Both the position numbers and the translations under genes were made by a program. Shown in pieces: positions 7,851-15,803 of a DNA stretch of 44,591 nt. A model generated the notes under the pieces. The model saw only the letters and a list, made by a program, of their open reading frames with translations. It did no database searches and was not told where the DNA came from. The stretch is from the IMG/VR virus record IMGVR_UViG_3300029267_003948, positions 1 through 44,591 of that record; one strand, 5' to 3'. This DNA is from a virus. Positions within the stretch are counted from its first letter, which is position 1. Each line of letters opens with the position of its first letter.

Positions 7851-8581
7851 GATTCGTTCTCCTCGTTCCCATTCTTTCTACCGCGCTTCTTGCTTCGCAG
7901 TGCACGGAGTGCGGCCTGTGCGTCGTCGAGCTCTTCCCCGCCTTCGCTGGCCTTTTGCTTTACATCGATCTTGGCCTTCGTGTCCTTCGAGACAATCTTG
8001 TCCGGGATGAACAGAGGCTCCTCGGGCCCAGAGCTCTTACGAGCCCTAGGAGCCGCTCCTGCCACACCGCCCTCGGGCACTACGCGCCGTAGGACGTTCT
8101 CCAGGACGCCCTCGAGCTGTGCAGGGTCCAAGGCCGGAGCTGGAGTTGGGGCCGTTGGTGCAGCCTCTGAGGCGGCTTGAGCGGCCACCTTCCCGACCTC
8201 CTCGGCGATCACCGAACGAAGCCCAGGGATCAGGTCGCCCAAGAGCTCGGCCTTGAGCCTCTCGGTGTCCACCTCCTGCACCACAGTCTTTTCGACAAAG
8301 GTTTCGATGCGATGCTCGACTACCTTGCCGGAATCGGCGGGTTCTTTGTTCTGTGGCCGGCTGTGGGCCACGAAAGGCGGAGCTGGACGTGTAGGCACGG
8401 CACCCTTCCGTTGAGCTTTTCGATTCACCCGCACGTTGCCCTTCCCCTGCTCCTTGGCCAAGTCCTTGGAAGACTGAGCCGCAGCGATCGAAACCCAACG
8501 CTGCTCCCCACGCTTCAGCCCCACAATCCCCAGGTCGGGGATGTCGCAAGGGTTGCAGCAGATGATCTGGGCTTCGATCAT
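7847..8581 (-). CDS. Unknown protein coupled to the actin-like ATPase
   Basis: This 244-aa protein is not recognised. Residues 1-50 form a compact small domain (DIPDLGIVGLKRGEQ, then SIAAAQSSKDLAKEQGKGNVRV) of a type seen in small phage structural proteins. Residues 50-85 are basic and Pro-rich, 88-135 look helical (EKTVVQEVDTERLKAELL), then an Ala/Pro-rich linker leads to a basic C-terminus. The gene overlaps the next gene by ATGA and the preceding gene in the same way. This tight coupling suggests that it works with the actin-like protein, perhaps as an adaptor, but no sequence evidence for that exists beyond position. Confidence 0.6.
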   Translation of the reverse strand: MIEAQIICCNPCDIPDLGIVGLKRGEQRWVSIAAAQSSKDLAKEQGKGNVRVNRKAQRKGAVPTRPAPPFVAHSRPQNKEPADSGKVVEHRIETFVEKTVVQEVDTERLKAELLGDLIPGLRSVIAEEVGKVAAQAASEAAPTAPTPAPALDPAQLEGVLENVLRRVVPEGGVAGAAPRARKSSGPEEPLFIPDKIVSKDTKAKIDVKQKASEGGEELDDAQAALRALRSKKRGRKNGNEENES

Positions 8582-9114
8582 ACAAGGGGAGTCTCTTTGA
8601 GGGTCTTCATGATCTGCTGGTCAATCATCGCCTTCATCTTGCGCCTCGATTTTTCGTAGGCCCTACGCACAAACGTGTGCTTCTTGAAACCTGGATGAAT
8701 CCAGGAATCTTGTGGCGATGCCGGAGTGGTTCTGATCAACACTGTACCGCCGGGTCCCTTCATCGGTACCCGCGAGACTCCAGCCTGTTGGGTCAACCAC
8801 TCCATGGGGTAAGCTTCACGCCCCTCAAGGAGCTGATCGATCCAGGGCCACGAAGAGTAGATCTCCACGCGACCCCCACGCGGAACTACTTTGTGCGTGA
8901 ACGAATCGAAAAAGCCCACTGAACGAGGAAGACCCTCGGGTTCTCCTGGCGGGGTCGGTTTGTTGCCTTGTTTGGCGAAGTCCTTGCCCGCCTCGAAGAC
9001 GATGGCTTCGACGAGCATCTCGCCGATCTTGTTGAGGAACTCGGGAGTGATGAAGTCCTTGTTCTGGAGACCAGCCCAGGTCTTCCCATAGGTCCGTTTG
9101 ATCTTGATCTCCAT
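8578..9114 (-). CDS. Putative neck/tail-completion protein (HK97 gp10-like)
   Basis: This 178-aa protein has a helical N-terminal half (residues 20-50) and a beta segment (FFDSFTHKVVPRGGRVEIYS). A C-terminal block ends in WIHPGFKKHTFVRRAYEKSRR, which resembles the HPGxxxxxFxRRA element of HK97 gp10-type and Mu-type virion-morphogenesis proteins. Those proteins sit at the head-tail junction and are needed for tail attachment. It precedes the actin-like pair and follows a large structural gene, which fits. The assignment is by local similarity only. Confidence 0.5.
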   Translation of the reverse strand: MEIKIKRTYGKTWAGLQNKDFITPEFLNKIGEMLVEAIVFEAGKDFAKQGNKPTPPGEPEGLPRSVGFFDSFTHKVVPRGGRVEIYSSWPWIDQLLEGREAYPMEWLTQQAGVSRVPMKGPGGTVLIRTTPASPQDSWIHPGFKKHTFVRRAYEKSRRKMKAMIDQQIMKTLKETPLV

Positions 9115-9127
9115 CTACGCCCCCCAC

Positions 9128-10651
9128 CTAGTAGGTGATGTTCTCGTAGACGGGCGTGCGACCCCTTTGCTCGCGTTCGTCTGGGATGTTGTCCTTCTCC
9201 GTCTGCATCGGGGTCTGCTGGTAGTCGGAGCCCACGGGGTAAGGACCCTCGGGTGGGTACTCCGTCTCCCAACCTCCGCCCTGCACGACAGCAGGACGAC
9301 CGCGACACTCGGGCCAGCAAAGTTCCGTCGTGTCGAACAGCGGGATCTGGTAGCGGATGTCGTTCTCGTCCAGGTACTTCATTGTGAAGTGCTGCTGGAG
9401 GATCGTGCCGCGATTAGACGGCTTGCGAACCGGGCCAATCGAGTATCGCTCGTTGGTCTGCTTCACGATGAAGTCACGCATCGTGAGCAACGGGCTCGGG
9501 CCCGACCAGACATCCTGCGTGTGGTCGAGGTACCGACCATTCGGTGTCTGTTTTACGGCACGCTCAGCGTCATCCGGCGCGACGATGAGGTCGTAGGGAC
9601 CTTCGTATCCACCGACGAATCCAGTGCCGAAGCACTCAAGACAACGGGAGTCGGGCTGCTGGTTGTACTCGATGGTCCGAGGATCGCGACCGCAGAAGCA
9701 GCGTGGTCCGCTGGTCTTTTTGATGAAGACCTTGACACGCTCACCACCCTGCTCGAGAACCCAGTTGTTCCGACGCATAGCCTCACGCCAGATGTAGTCG
9801 AGCCGCTCAACGGACCGGTAGGTGATCGGCTCGGCGAAGTCGAGCGGCGTCTCCCGGAACCCGGTCGGGGAAGCGGGGTCTTGAGCCACCGTCGTAATGC
9901 GGTACCAGATCTTCTTGTCGAGGTCGGTACGCACCGCGTTCGTGTTGTAGCGGTAGCTGATCGACACCGCCGACTCAGGGCCTGTAGGCAGCACAGGCTC
10001 GATCCACCGCTCCGTCGCGAAATTGTAGCCTCGGACGTTGATGAGGGTAACCTCGCCGGTCGGACCAAACACCGCGTGAACGGGGACGATCTGGTTGTCG
10101 ATGACGAGCTGCACGTCCATCGGGCTGTTGGCCGAAATAGCCTGCCCGGAGTTTTTCACGATCGGGAAATACTTCGTCCGAAAGATCCAGTTGCGCTGGT
10201 TCGCGGACTCTCCTCGAGCGATCCAGCTCGTCTCCCAGTCAACGACTTCGTTGTCCACGAAGGCGTTGTTGGTGAAATCCCGATAGAACGTGCCACCTAC
10301 CGGAGCGATGTTGAGGCGCGTGTAGGGGCCGCGCTCCGACGTGTCGCTACGGTAGATGTTGACGCCGAGGACTGTGAACTTGCTGTTCTTGGTCAGAATG
10401 GCTGGGTTGTCCCAACGCAGGTCCATCGTGCCCGAGAACAACGGGCTCACGACCTCAGCGTTGATGGGTGGGGCCGGACAGTCGTTCGGCCCCACCTCCC
10501 AGCCGGGACATCCGGGACCGAAAGGTCCCGGACTGGGTCCAGGGTCAGGACATGGCGGCGTCGGGGTAGGTTCCGGGGTCTCGCACGAAACCGGCTTCAA
10601 CGGATCCGGCTTCTGCAACCACGGTTCTTGCCCCTTGTTGATGCACGTCAT
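9128..10651 (-). CDS. Virion structural protein with Fn3-like and four-Cys region
   Basis: This 507-aa protein has a Pro-rich N-terminus (about residues 20-60) followed by a fibronectin-III-like segment (residues 63-130, ending GPYTRLNIAPVGGTFYRD). Mid-protein are two Cys pairs, C-x-C (CFCGRDPRTIEYN) and C-x2-C (RCLECFGTGFVGGYEGPYD), spaced like a zinc or structural knuckle. The C-terminal part is beta-rich with aromatic residues. No hydrophobic segment is present. Its place among neck and tail genes and the lack of enzyme motifs suggest a neck or baseplate component. I do not recognise a named family. Confidence 0.55.
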   Translation of the reverse strand: MTCINKGQEPWLQKPDPLKPVSCETPEPTPTPPCPDPGPSPGPFGPGCPGWEVGPNDCPAPPINAEVVSPLFSGTMDLRWDNPAILTKNSKFTVLGVNIYRSDTSERGPYTRLNIAPVGGTFYRDFTNNAFVDNEVVDWETSWIARGESANQRNWIFRTKYFPIVKNSGQAISANSPMDVQLVIDNQIVPVHAVFGPTGEVTLINVRGYNFATERWIEPVLPTGPESAVSISYRYNTNAVRTDLDKKIWYRITTVAQDPASPTGFRETPLDFAEPITYRSVERLDYIWREAMRRNNWVLEQGGERVKVFIKKTSGPRCFCGRDPRTIEYNQQPDSRCLECFGTGFVGGYEGPYDLIVAPDDAERAVKQTPNGRYLDHTQDVWSGPSPLLTMRDFIVKQTNERYSIGPVRKPSNRGTILQQHFTMKYLDENDIRYQIPLFDTTELCWPECRGRPAVVQGGGWETEYPPEGPYPVGSDYQQTPMQTEKDNIPDEREQRGRTPVYENITY

Positions 10652-10672
10652 GTCCTACCTGCCTTGGAGACG

Positions 10673-11029
10673 CTAGGCGCCTCCTTGAGTCTGACCTGCA
10701 CCGGGGGGCGTGACCAGTCGGACCGTGCCGTCCTGGAGAGCCACCCACTGCTGACCGTCCTCGAGGTTGAGACGCTTCGAGATCGCGTTGATGTGCCCCT
10801 GGCCCTTGTCGTCGAGCTCGTCGAGCTTGGCCAAGATGCGCGTCTTGAGAACCTCATGCTCACCGACCTTGGCCAGGAGTTGCTGAGACTCCTGACGAAT
10901 GCTCAGAAGAGCCGTCTGCTCCTCGGGGGTCAGCTTGCCGATGATGCTGGGGTCCTGCGCCGGAGCCTGCGTCTCCGGAGCGTCGGGGGTTGCGGTGGTG
11001 TTCTCGGTGGTGTTCTCGTTGTTTTCCAT
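10673..11029 (-). CDS. Small helical protein, unknown
   Basis: The 118-aa product has a disordered Asn/Thr/Pro-rich N-terminus (residues 1-30), then a long helical stretch with heptad-like spacing (LTPEEQTALLSIRQESQQLL and beyond to residue 78). A short C-terminal motif follows (QQWVALQDGTVRLV). GGAGG lies 6 nt before ATG 11029, so it should be well translated. Small proteins of this layout are common between structural genes of large myoviruses; no function can be assigned. Confidence 0.6.
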   Translation of the reverse strand: MENNENTTENTTATPDAPETQAPAQDPSIIGKLTPEEQTALLSIRQESQQLLAKVGEHEVLKTRILAKLDELDDKGQGHINAISKRLNLEDGQQWVALQDGTVRLVTPPGAGQTQGGA

Positions 11030-11053
11030 TTGAGCCTCCGGCTTGCCGGTACT

Positions 11054-11293
11054 CTACCCACGCCCCACAGATTTGGCTTTCTCCTCTTCAAGGAGAAGAC
11101 GCCGGTGGGCACGCAATTCAGACAGGAAGTTGTCGAAATGGGTGCCTACGCGGTCACCGAGGGTGAGGGTTCGTGCGTGTTTGACCACGCTGGGGAATTT
11201 TTCGAAAGACCAGAAAACGTTCCCGTCCTGGTCGGTGTACTCGTAGATACGGAGTCCCTTGGTGACAGCGCTTTCTTTTGTCGAATCTGTCAC
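11054..11293 (-). CDS. Small unknown protein
   Basis: This 79-aa soluble protein reads IYEYTDQDGNVFWSFEKF near the N-terminus and ends in a basic helix (LSELRAHRRLLLEEEKAK). The start is GTG 11293, overlapping the stop of the lipoprotein gene upstream as GTGA, with GGAAG before it. No family is recognised. Confidence 0.55.
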   Translation of the reverse strand: MTDSTKESAVTKGLRIYEYTDQDGNVFWSFEKFPSVVKHARTLTLGDRVGTHFDNFLSELRAHRRLLLEEEKAKSVGRG

Positions 11294-11844
11294 GGCTGTT
11301 CTTCCTTGGGCGTCGGACCTTTCTCAGCCTTGGCAGCCTTGGCGGTACGCTCCCGGTTCTCTTTTTTGAGCTCTTCGATGATCTCGTCAAGATCGTCTTC
11401 GGCCTTATCGACCTGCGCGATCTGCTTCTCCAACAGATCGTGAGCAGCGTGGGCAGCCTCGTTTGGCATCTTCGCCTGCTGCACCCGCTTCAGCGCTTGC
11501 TGCTCTCGACGCTCAAGGATGGTCTCAACCTCTTTCTTGGGGAGACAACGACCTTCGAAGCGCATCCGTCCCTTGAGACAGTCGTCTTTGAGCTCTTCGT
11601 CATTCGGTATCGGCGCACCAGGCTCCGGGACTACCCCCTCACCTCCGGTGTCTTCACCCTCGTCCTCCGCAGCTTCCGGAAGGTCCTCTTTGGTCTCTTC
11701 CTTCTTGTCAAAATCCGACGACGGCCGATACTCAGGCAGCCGGTCCTCCTTCTTCTCGAAGCCCGGCGCCTGCTTACCAAGGCAGGAGATCATAGTCAGC
11801 AGGAAGCTACTGAGGACGGTCGCGGAGTAGCTTTTTGACTTCAT
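11290..11844 (-). CDS. Acidic lipoprotein, possible outer-membrane spanin subunit
   Basis: The chosen start, ATG 11844, gives a 184-aa protein with a Lys-rich N-terminus, a hydrophobic core (SATVLSSFLLTMISC) and a Cys at the expected lipobox position. Upstream in-frame codons encode only low-quality sequence that overlaps the preceding gene. The mature protein is Pro/Glu-rich and disordered to residue 85, then helical (residues 100-170). Its start lies inside the end of the neighbouring gene, which encodes a single-pass membrane protein. Overlapping genes for a membrane-anchored coiled coil and a lipoprotein are the classic spanin layout, so a lysis role is possible. Known o-spanins are usually shorter. 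Confidence 0.5.
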   Translation of the reverse strand: MKSKSYSATVLSSFLLTMISCLGKQAPGFEKKEDRLPEYRPSSDFDKKEETKEDLPEAAEDEGEDTGGEGVVPEPGAPIPNDEELKDDCLKGRMRFEGRCLPKKEVETILERREQQALKRVQQAKMPNEAAHAAHDLLEKQIAQVDKAEDDLDEIIEELKKENRERTAKAAKAEKGPTPKEEQP

Positions 11845-12109
11845 CGATCTTCTCGTCCACGTTGTCGAGCTTGCCCTCGAGCCGCACCAAGGCAAGCGAA
11901 TTCTTTTGGACCGAATCAGTCACATCTGCGAGTTTGTCGAGGTCTTCTTGCAGCTCCGTGATCCGCTCGTCCTGAATAGCGTTGTTGACCTCAAGCTTGA
12001 CTCCCCAGATGATCACTGGAATCACCAAAACAGACAACACTTTCATGGTGATATCCACGAACTTGGAAGTGTTGTCCTTCGAAAAAGCGCTGTGGCTACT
12101 GGGGGACAT
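11807..12109 (-). CDS. Single-pass membrane protein with coiled coil, possible inner-membrane spanin
   Basis: This 100-aa protein has one strongly hydrophobic segment at residues 22-36 (MKVLSVLVIPVIIWG) followed by about 60 residues of predicted coiled coil (ELQEDLDKLADVTDSVQKNS and LVRLEGKLDNVDEKIDEV). The topology fits an inner-membrane spanin subunit. It overlaps the lipoprotein gene by 38 nt. Alternatives are a holin-like or virion-assembly membrane protein. No endolysin is visible in the window to support a lysis cassette. Confidence 0.55.
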   Translation of the reverse strand: MSPSSHSAFSKDNTSKFVDITMKVLSVLVIPVIIWGVKLEVNNAIQDERITELQEDLDKLADVTDSVQKNSLALVRLEGKLDNVDEKIDEVKKLLRDRPQ

Positions 12110-12148
12110 AGGATCAACCGCTCCTACTCACAAAAACCTATAGAGGAG

Positions 12149-12508
12149 TTACCGGGCTGAACGAAGCTTGGCCGCCAAGTAGCGTGCCGTGACACGCGCA
12201 ACCTTGTTGAGCTCGAGCTCGTCGCCTTCAGACGTCACCCAGCCGGCTTGCTTGAGCGCATCTACCGCCTCACGGAAGAACTCGGGGCCTTCTCCGTGGA
12301 AAGGATAGTGTCGGCTGATGTCTTCAGCCATGGTTTCAAGGTTCACGCTGTCCTGCGCGGGGAGGTTTTCGAGGTAGCGGAGCACAATGTTTTGCGCCTG
12401 CTTCAACTGGTCGCCCCCGAAGTCGTTGCGGAGATCGGTCCACTCGACCCGTCGGGGTTCGAGGTCACCTCGAAGAAATTGCCAAGTTTGTGGTTCACGG
12501 AGCGGCAT
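12149..12508 (-). CDS. Small unknown protein
   Basis: The 119-aa product is mostly helical and soluble. It carries the segment DFGGDQLKQAQNIVLRYLEN and ends in a basic helix. AGGAG is 8 nt upstream of ATG 12508. Its C-terminal half, with alternating helices and a DALKQAGWVTSEGDEL element, looks like a small winged-helix-type fold, but this is only an impression. No family is recognised. Confidence 0.55.
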   Translation of the reverse strand: MPLREPQTWQFLRGDLEPRRVEWTDLRNDFGGDQLKQAQNIVLRYLENLPAQDSVNLETMAEDISRHYPFHGEGPEFFREAVDALKQAGWVTSEGDELELNKVARVTARYLAAKLRSAR

Positions 12509-12527
12509 CGTTGATCTCCTGCTTTAG

Positions 12528-12542
12528 GCCCTACTCAAGGGC
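12528..12542 (-). terminator. Small intergenic hairpin
   Basis: A 5-bp stem (GCCCT / AGGGC) with a 5-nt loop lies between the stop at 12576 and the start at 12508. It has no U-tract and may be a processing hairpin rather than a terminator. Confidence 0.2.
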
Positions 12543-12575
12543 GTGTCATAAAGGCTTCACCGGCACAGCACAACT

Positions 12576-13187
12576 TCATGAAAAGACTCTGCGGGCACGA
12601 AGTCGACAAATAAAGCGGCGCCACCATGAGAGTCGAAGAAGGGTTCGATAAACCTCTCGAACCGCACGGGCCTCTTGAAGAGCGGAAGTGGGAGTATTCA
12701 ACTCGATACCGAGGAACTCAGCAACGGACGCGAGGGACAAATTTTCAAGCCCACAGGGCTCAATTTGCTCCCAAGCCAAAGTAACCGTATCGATCCATGG
12801 AGAGTCAATGGAGAGCATCCTCGCCAACACAGCATCAGGAGGAACATTTTTGCTCTCGAGAATTTGTCGAACAACGGGGCGAACGAACCGCATAGCTCGC
12901 TGCACGTCATGTCCGACAACGAGACGATTCTCAAGAAACTTGAGAAGAGCTTGACCTACATCGTTTTCAGACGGACTTGGGGCCCATTCCCCGTCAGAGT
13001 ACCCGGCCCTTACGAGAAACTCGGCTACCCCTTTGTCAGGGCGCGAGGGAAGTAATGCCGTATGCAAAAGAGTACTCCCGTCGGTGCCAACGACTGCGAC
13101 ATCGAGAATTTCATGCTCACCTGCGTCGGGTCCTGAGGTCACCACCGCGAGAAACACGGGAGAACGTCCATTGATGTCGTAGCTCAC
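12576..13187 (-). CDS. DnaQ-like (DEDD) exonuclease-fold protein, catalytic residues lost
   Basis: The 203-aa protein follows the layout of DnaQ/RNase T-type 3'-5' exonucleases. An N-terminal strand and ITEI-like region (ILDVAVVGTDGSTLL) are followed by Exo II at 90-98 (VVGHDVQRA) and a C-terminal block (LASVAEFLGIELNTPTSALQEARAV) that aligns with the SLaaVAxxLGIexxxHxALxDA element. Metal ligands are missing: Exo I reads AVVTSGP instead of DxETTG, Exo II lacks the FD, and Exo III has T and E in place of H and D. It is therefore likely a pseudoenzyme, possibly a structural or binding protein. It starts at GTG 13187, overlapping the stop codon before it. A basic C-terminus (RRFICRLRARR) may bind nucleic acid. 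Confidence 0.6.
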   Translation of the reverse strand: MSYDINGRSPVFLAVVTSGPDAGEHEILDVAVVGTDGSTLLHTALLPSRPDKGVAEFLVRAGYSDGEWAPSPSENDVGQALLKFLENRLVVGHDVQRAMRFVRPVVRQILESKNVPPDAVLARMLSIDSPWIDTVTLAWEQIEPCGLENLSLASVAEFLGIELNTPTSALQEARAVREVYRTLLRLSWWRRFICRLRARRVFS

Positions 13188-13783
13188 TACTCGTCTCCGA
13201 AAAGGGGCACCAGGGAGAGCCGCACTCGACGGATCACAGCGACGTCGGTCTGACCCTGTCGAGAGAACTGAAGCTCAACGACCGGAGATGACCCACGACT
13301 CGTGTTGATCACGAGGCTGCCGCTGCGGGCATCGAAGAATCCGACACCCTCTACCCCACCGCTGGCGACCTCCTGCCCGTCCACAAGAACGGAGAACCGA
13401 GCCTGTCCGTTGTTGGTGTTGTTCTGGAGTCGGAGCTCGCAGTAGAATCCGAGCTGGTACCGGAGCGTGCCGATGGGCTCGGCGTTCAGGACGGCGGCGG
13501 TCTGCGGCGTCGGGGTGCCGTTGGTCTGCGCGGCGATGACATTAACACGCTGAGGGTCATTGTTGAAGGGGATGCCCTGGTGATTGGCGACGATGCCGTC
13601 GAGAGTCGTCTGATCCCCTGACGAAAGCGTCGAGACGAACTCGATGTCGACATCGTCGCCATCGAGACTGATGCCTTGAAGCACCTCCGCGATGCTCGAG
13701 TTCTCGATCTCGACGGTGAGGACTGTAAGGTCAACAGCCTGGTTGGGGAAGTCGTTCTGGAGACTGTAATTGTAACTCGCCAT
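13187..13783 (-). CDS. Tail appendage protein with shared N-terminal module (A)
   Basis: ATG 13783 is preferred over the TTG at 13795 because it gives MASYNYSLQND, which matches the starts of the next two genes. Residues 1-70 form the shared module, ending in LDGIVANHQGIP. The C-terminal part (residues 85-198) is beta-rich and ends RRVRLSLVP, like a jelly-roll tip domain. It is the last gene of the fibre cluster. The product is probably a virion surface protein. Confidence 0.6.
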   Translation of the reverse strand: MASYNYSLQNDFPNQAVDLTVLTVEIENSSIAEVLQGISLDGDDVDIEFVSTLSSGDQTTLDGIVANHQGIPFNNDPQRVNVIAAQTNGTPTPQTAAVLNAEPIGTLRYQLGFYCELRLQNNTNNGQARFSVLVDGQEVASGGVEGVGFFDARSGSLVINTSRGSSPVVELQFSRQGQTDVAVIRRVRLSLVPLFGDE

Positions 13784-13791
13784 GGGTTCGC

Positions 13792-14895
13792 TCAAAACTC
13801 ACTGTTGGTGCTGATCGAGTAGAGGGTGACGGATGCCTTGCTTCCGCCGTAGGGAACGTCGCTAGACAGCTTGATCCGAATCCTCATGCCAGAGGCGGAG
13901 TCGATGTCTCGAGTGGCGTCCTCCTGGTACGGCCAGCGGTAGACCTGGATCGGGTTCTGGAGACCTCGCCACCCGGGACCGCCGAGAGCCGGGATCTCCG
14001 GGTAGGCTCGCTGAGCCTCGGCGATGTAGTCGTACATAGTCTTGTACTCGCGTCGGTAGCCGAGCGGGATGCGCGTGCCCGTCGGGAAGGATGTCACGTA
14101 GTCCGGGTTGACGTCGTTGACCAGTTGGGGGGCGTAGTACTGCACGTAACCCTCAAAGTCGAAGATGACCGTGTCCGTGAGCACCAGGTCCGTCGAGAAC
14201 TGCGCCTCAACGGCGGTGAAGCGCAGTTTAGTCCCCGGGTTCGGCTCAACAAAAAAATCGGAGGTGGTGGCGTAGCTGTACGTGGCCTTGACTGTCTTGC
14301 CGGACTGGCTCGAGTTGAACGTGACGACGCCGGTCTCGTAGTCGACCTGGTAGTCCCCATCCGTGGTGTCGGGGGAACTTTCGGTCATCGCCACGTCGTC
14401 CACGGTGACGGCAACGTAGTAGGAGTCGTAAAGCCTGTACTCCTGGGTGATTTTCCCGTGCGTGACGTCGATCCAGTAGGGGTTGGCGGAGGCGAACTCG
14501 GTCGCACTGTTCTCCGTCAGAACCTCGTTCACGACCCGGCTCGACATGGTGTACCAGGTCGTTTTGTCGCACCAGTTATGAGACATGAAGTCCGTCGGGT
14601 TGCCCTCGCGCCAGGCAGGCATCGTGAAAGGCACGCCCGCAGAGGTGTACTGGCCCGGACCCCTGATCGTGGGGACCCCGTCGTGGGCCGCGACGACCGC
14701 GTCAAGCGCCGCCTCCTCGGCCATGTCGAGTGCTGCGAGAAAATCGACGTAGAGATCTTCGCCGGCCACGGTGACTCCGGCGAGCTCCTTCGTGATCGTG
14801 AGGTCCGCTCGGATCTCTGCGTCGAGGTTGCGAGGGGCGACCGCCCCGTTCAGCGTGTCGTCCGCGATGCTGAAGTTGTACTTGACGATGGCCAT
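13792..14895 (-). CDS. Tail appendage protein with shared N-terminal module (B)
   Basis: This 367-aa protein opens MAIVKYNFSIADDTLNG and carries the shared N-terminal module to LDAVVAAHDGVP (residues 85-96). The remainder contains a beta-sandwich-like region (SYYVAVTVDDVAMTES, YQVDYETGVVTF) and a C-terminal domain rich in Tyr, Trp and Pro (VYRWPYQED). It resembles tail proteins in which an assembled beta repeat joins a tip. It ends 4 nt inside the alternative start of the next gene. No receptor can be inferred. Confidence 0.6.
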   Translation of the reverse strand: MAIVKYNFSIADDTLNGAVAPRNLDAEIRADLTITKELAGVTVAGEDLYVDFLAALDMAEEAALDAVVAAHDGVPTIRGPGQYTSAGVPFTMPAWREGNPTDFMSHNWCDKTTWYTMSSRVVNEVLTENSATEFASANPYWIDVTHGKITQEYRLYDSYYVAVTVDDVAMTESSPDTTDGDYQVDYETGVVTFNSSQSGKTVKATYSYATTSDFFVEPNPGTKLRFTAVEAQFSTDLVLTDTVIFDFEGYVQYYAPQLVNDVNPDYVTSFPTGTRIPLGYRREYKTMYDYIAEAQRAYPEIPALGGPGWRGLQNPIQVYRWPYQEDATRDIDSASGMRIRIKLSSDVPYGGSKASVTLYSISTNSEF

Positions 14896-14896
14896 C

Positions 14897-15799
14897 TTAG
14901 ATCACTCTCCAAAAACTCAGGGTGGCGTCCCACATGGACGACTCGGACCCGGCCCGACCCGATCGGTGTTGCAGGTGGTAGGTGTATGAGCCCTGACTGA
15001 GGCTCAGGACAAAATGACGCGAGGCGTAGTGACGCTGGTCGGTTCCGGTGGATTCGAACGATTTCTTTGAAACCGTGGGCTCCTGCACGTGGTGTTGTCC
15101 AATATCCGTGTCCCCCTGTAGGACGCGCGCCTCGAAGTCGCTTGAGGTGGAGTCCATGGACCACCCATAGCTCACCAGGAGGATGTATGTGCCTGCCTCG
15201 AGCGTGCCAGTCGTCAACTTCACTTTGGGTTGCCAACGAGTACTCGTGGTCGTTGAGATACTGGGACTTTGCGCGGACTGGAAGTGATTCCCGAAAACAA
15301 CCTGCGCGGAGCTTCCGAGCTCTCCCCACGAGGAGCCGTCCCACACAACGACCTCGCCCTCGTCCTTGATGTAGACGGCGAACCCCGAAGCAGGGATCTG
15401 AAACTGCCAGTTGGTCCCGTTCCACCGAGCCACCGCGTTGTCGTGGCTCGCCCACTCACCTGTCGCCGACGCGCCCACGATGTAGTAGTGGCTGGTGTTC
15501 GGCGAGCCTGGGGGGCTTGTCAAATCACGATTTTCGACCGTGATGTTCCAACCCGTCTCATCGTCAAGGAAGTCATCAACAGGCTCGCCCGTATGGGCCC
15601 CGACAATCGCAGCCAGCGTTACCTTTTCCCCCGCATCCAACTCGGGTTCAAACTCGATGTACAGAGTGTCCCCCCCTGTGGGGCTTGTTGAAACGCCCAC
15701 AAGGCTCGCAAAGGTAGCGGCTACCTGTGTGTGCAGGGAGCCTGCATCCACGGTTCCGTTGAGCGTATCACCTGAAATCGAAAATTCCTCAACAGCCAT
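14897..15799 (-). CDS. Tail appendage protein with shared N-terminus and DUF2793-like domain (C)
   Basis: Residues 1-73 repeat the shared module (MAVEEFSISGDTLNG to LAAIVGAHTGEP). Residues 95-155 resemble DUF2793, a domain of phage tail and gene-transfer-agent proteins, with the series YYIVGASATGEWASHDN, ARWNGTNWQF and VVWDGSSWGEL. The C-terminal 130 residues form a beta-rich domain typical of trimeric fibre tips. The order (attachment module, adaptor, tip) is that of an adsorption protein. The start at ATG 15799 has only a weak ribosome-binding site. Confidence 0.62.
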   Translation of the reverse strand: MAVEEFSISGDTLNGTVDAGSLHTQVAATFASLVGVSTSPTGGDTLYIEFEPELDAGEKVTLAAIVGAHTGEPVDDFLDDETGWNITVENRDLTSPPGSPNTSHYYIVGASATGEWASHDNAVARWNGTNWQFQIPASGFAVYIKDEGEVVVWDGSSWGELGSSAQVVFGNHFQSAQSPSISTTTSTRWQPKVKLTTGTLEAGTYILLVSYGWSMDSTSSDFEARVLQGDTDIGQHHVQEPTVSKKSFESTGTDQRHYASRHFVLSLSQGSYTYHLQHRSGRAGSESSMWDATLSFWRVI

Positions 15800-15803
15800 C
15801 GCA

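Noticed and set aside
9098-11443. Plus-strand 781-aa open frame
   Set aside because: Spans several minus-strand genes and their spacers in antisense; composition is Arg/Leu/Val-rich with no motifs.
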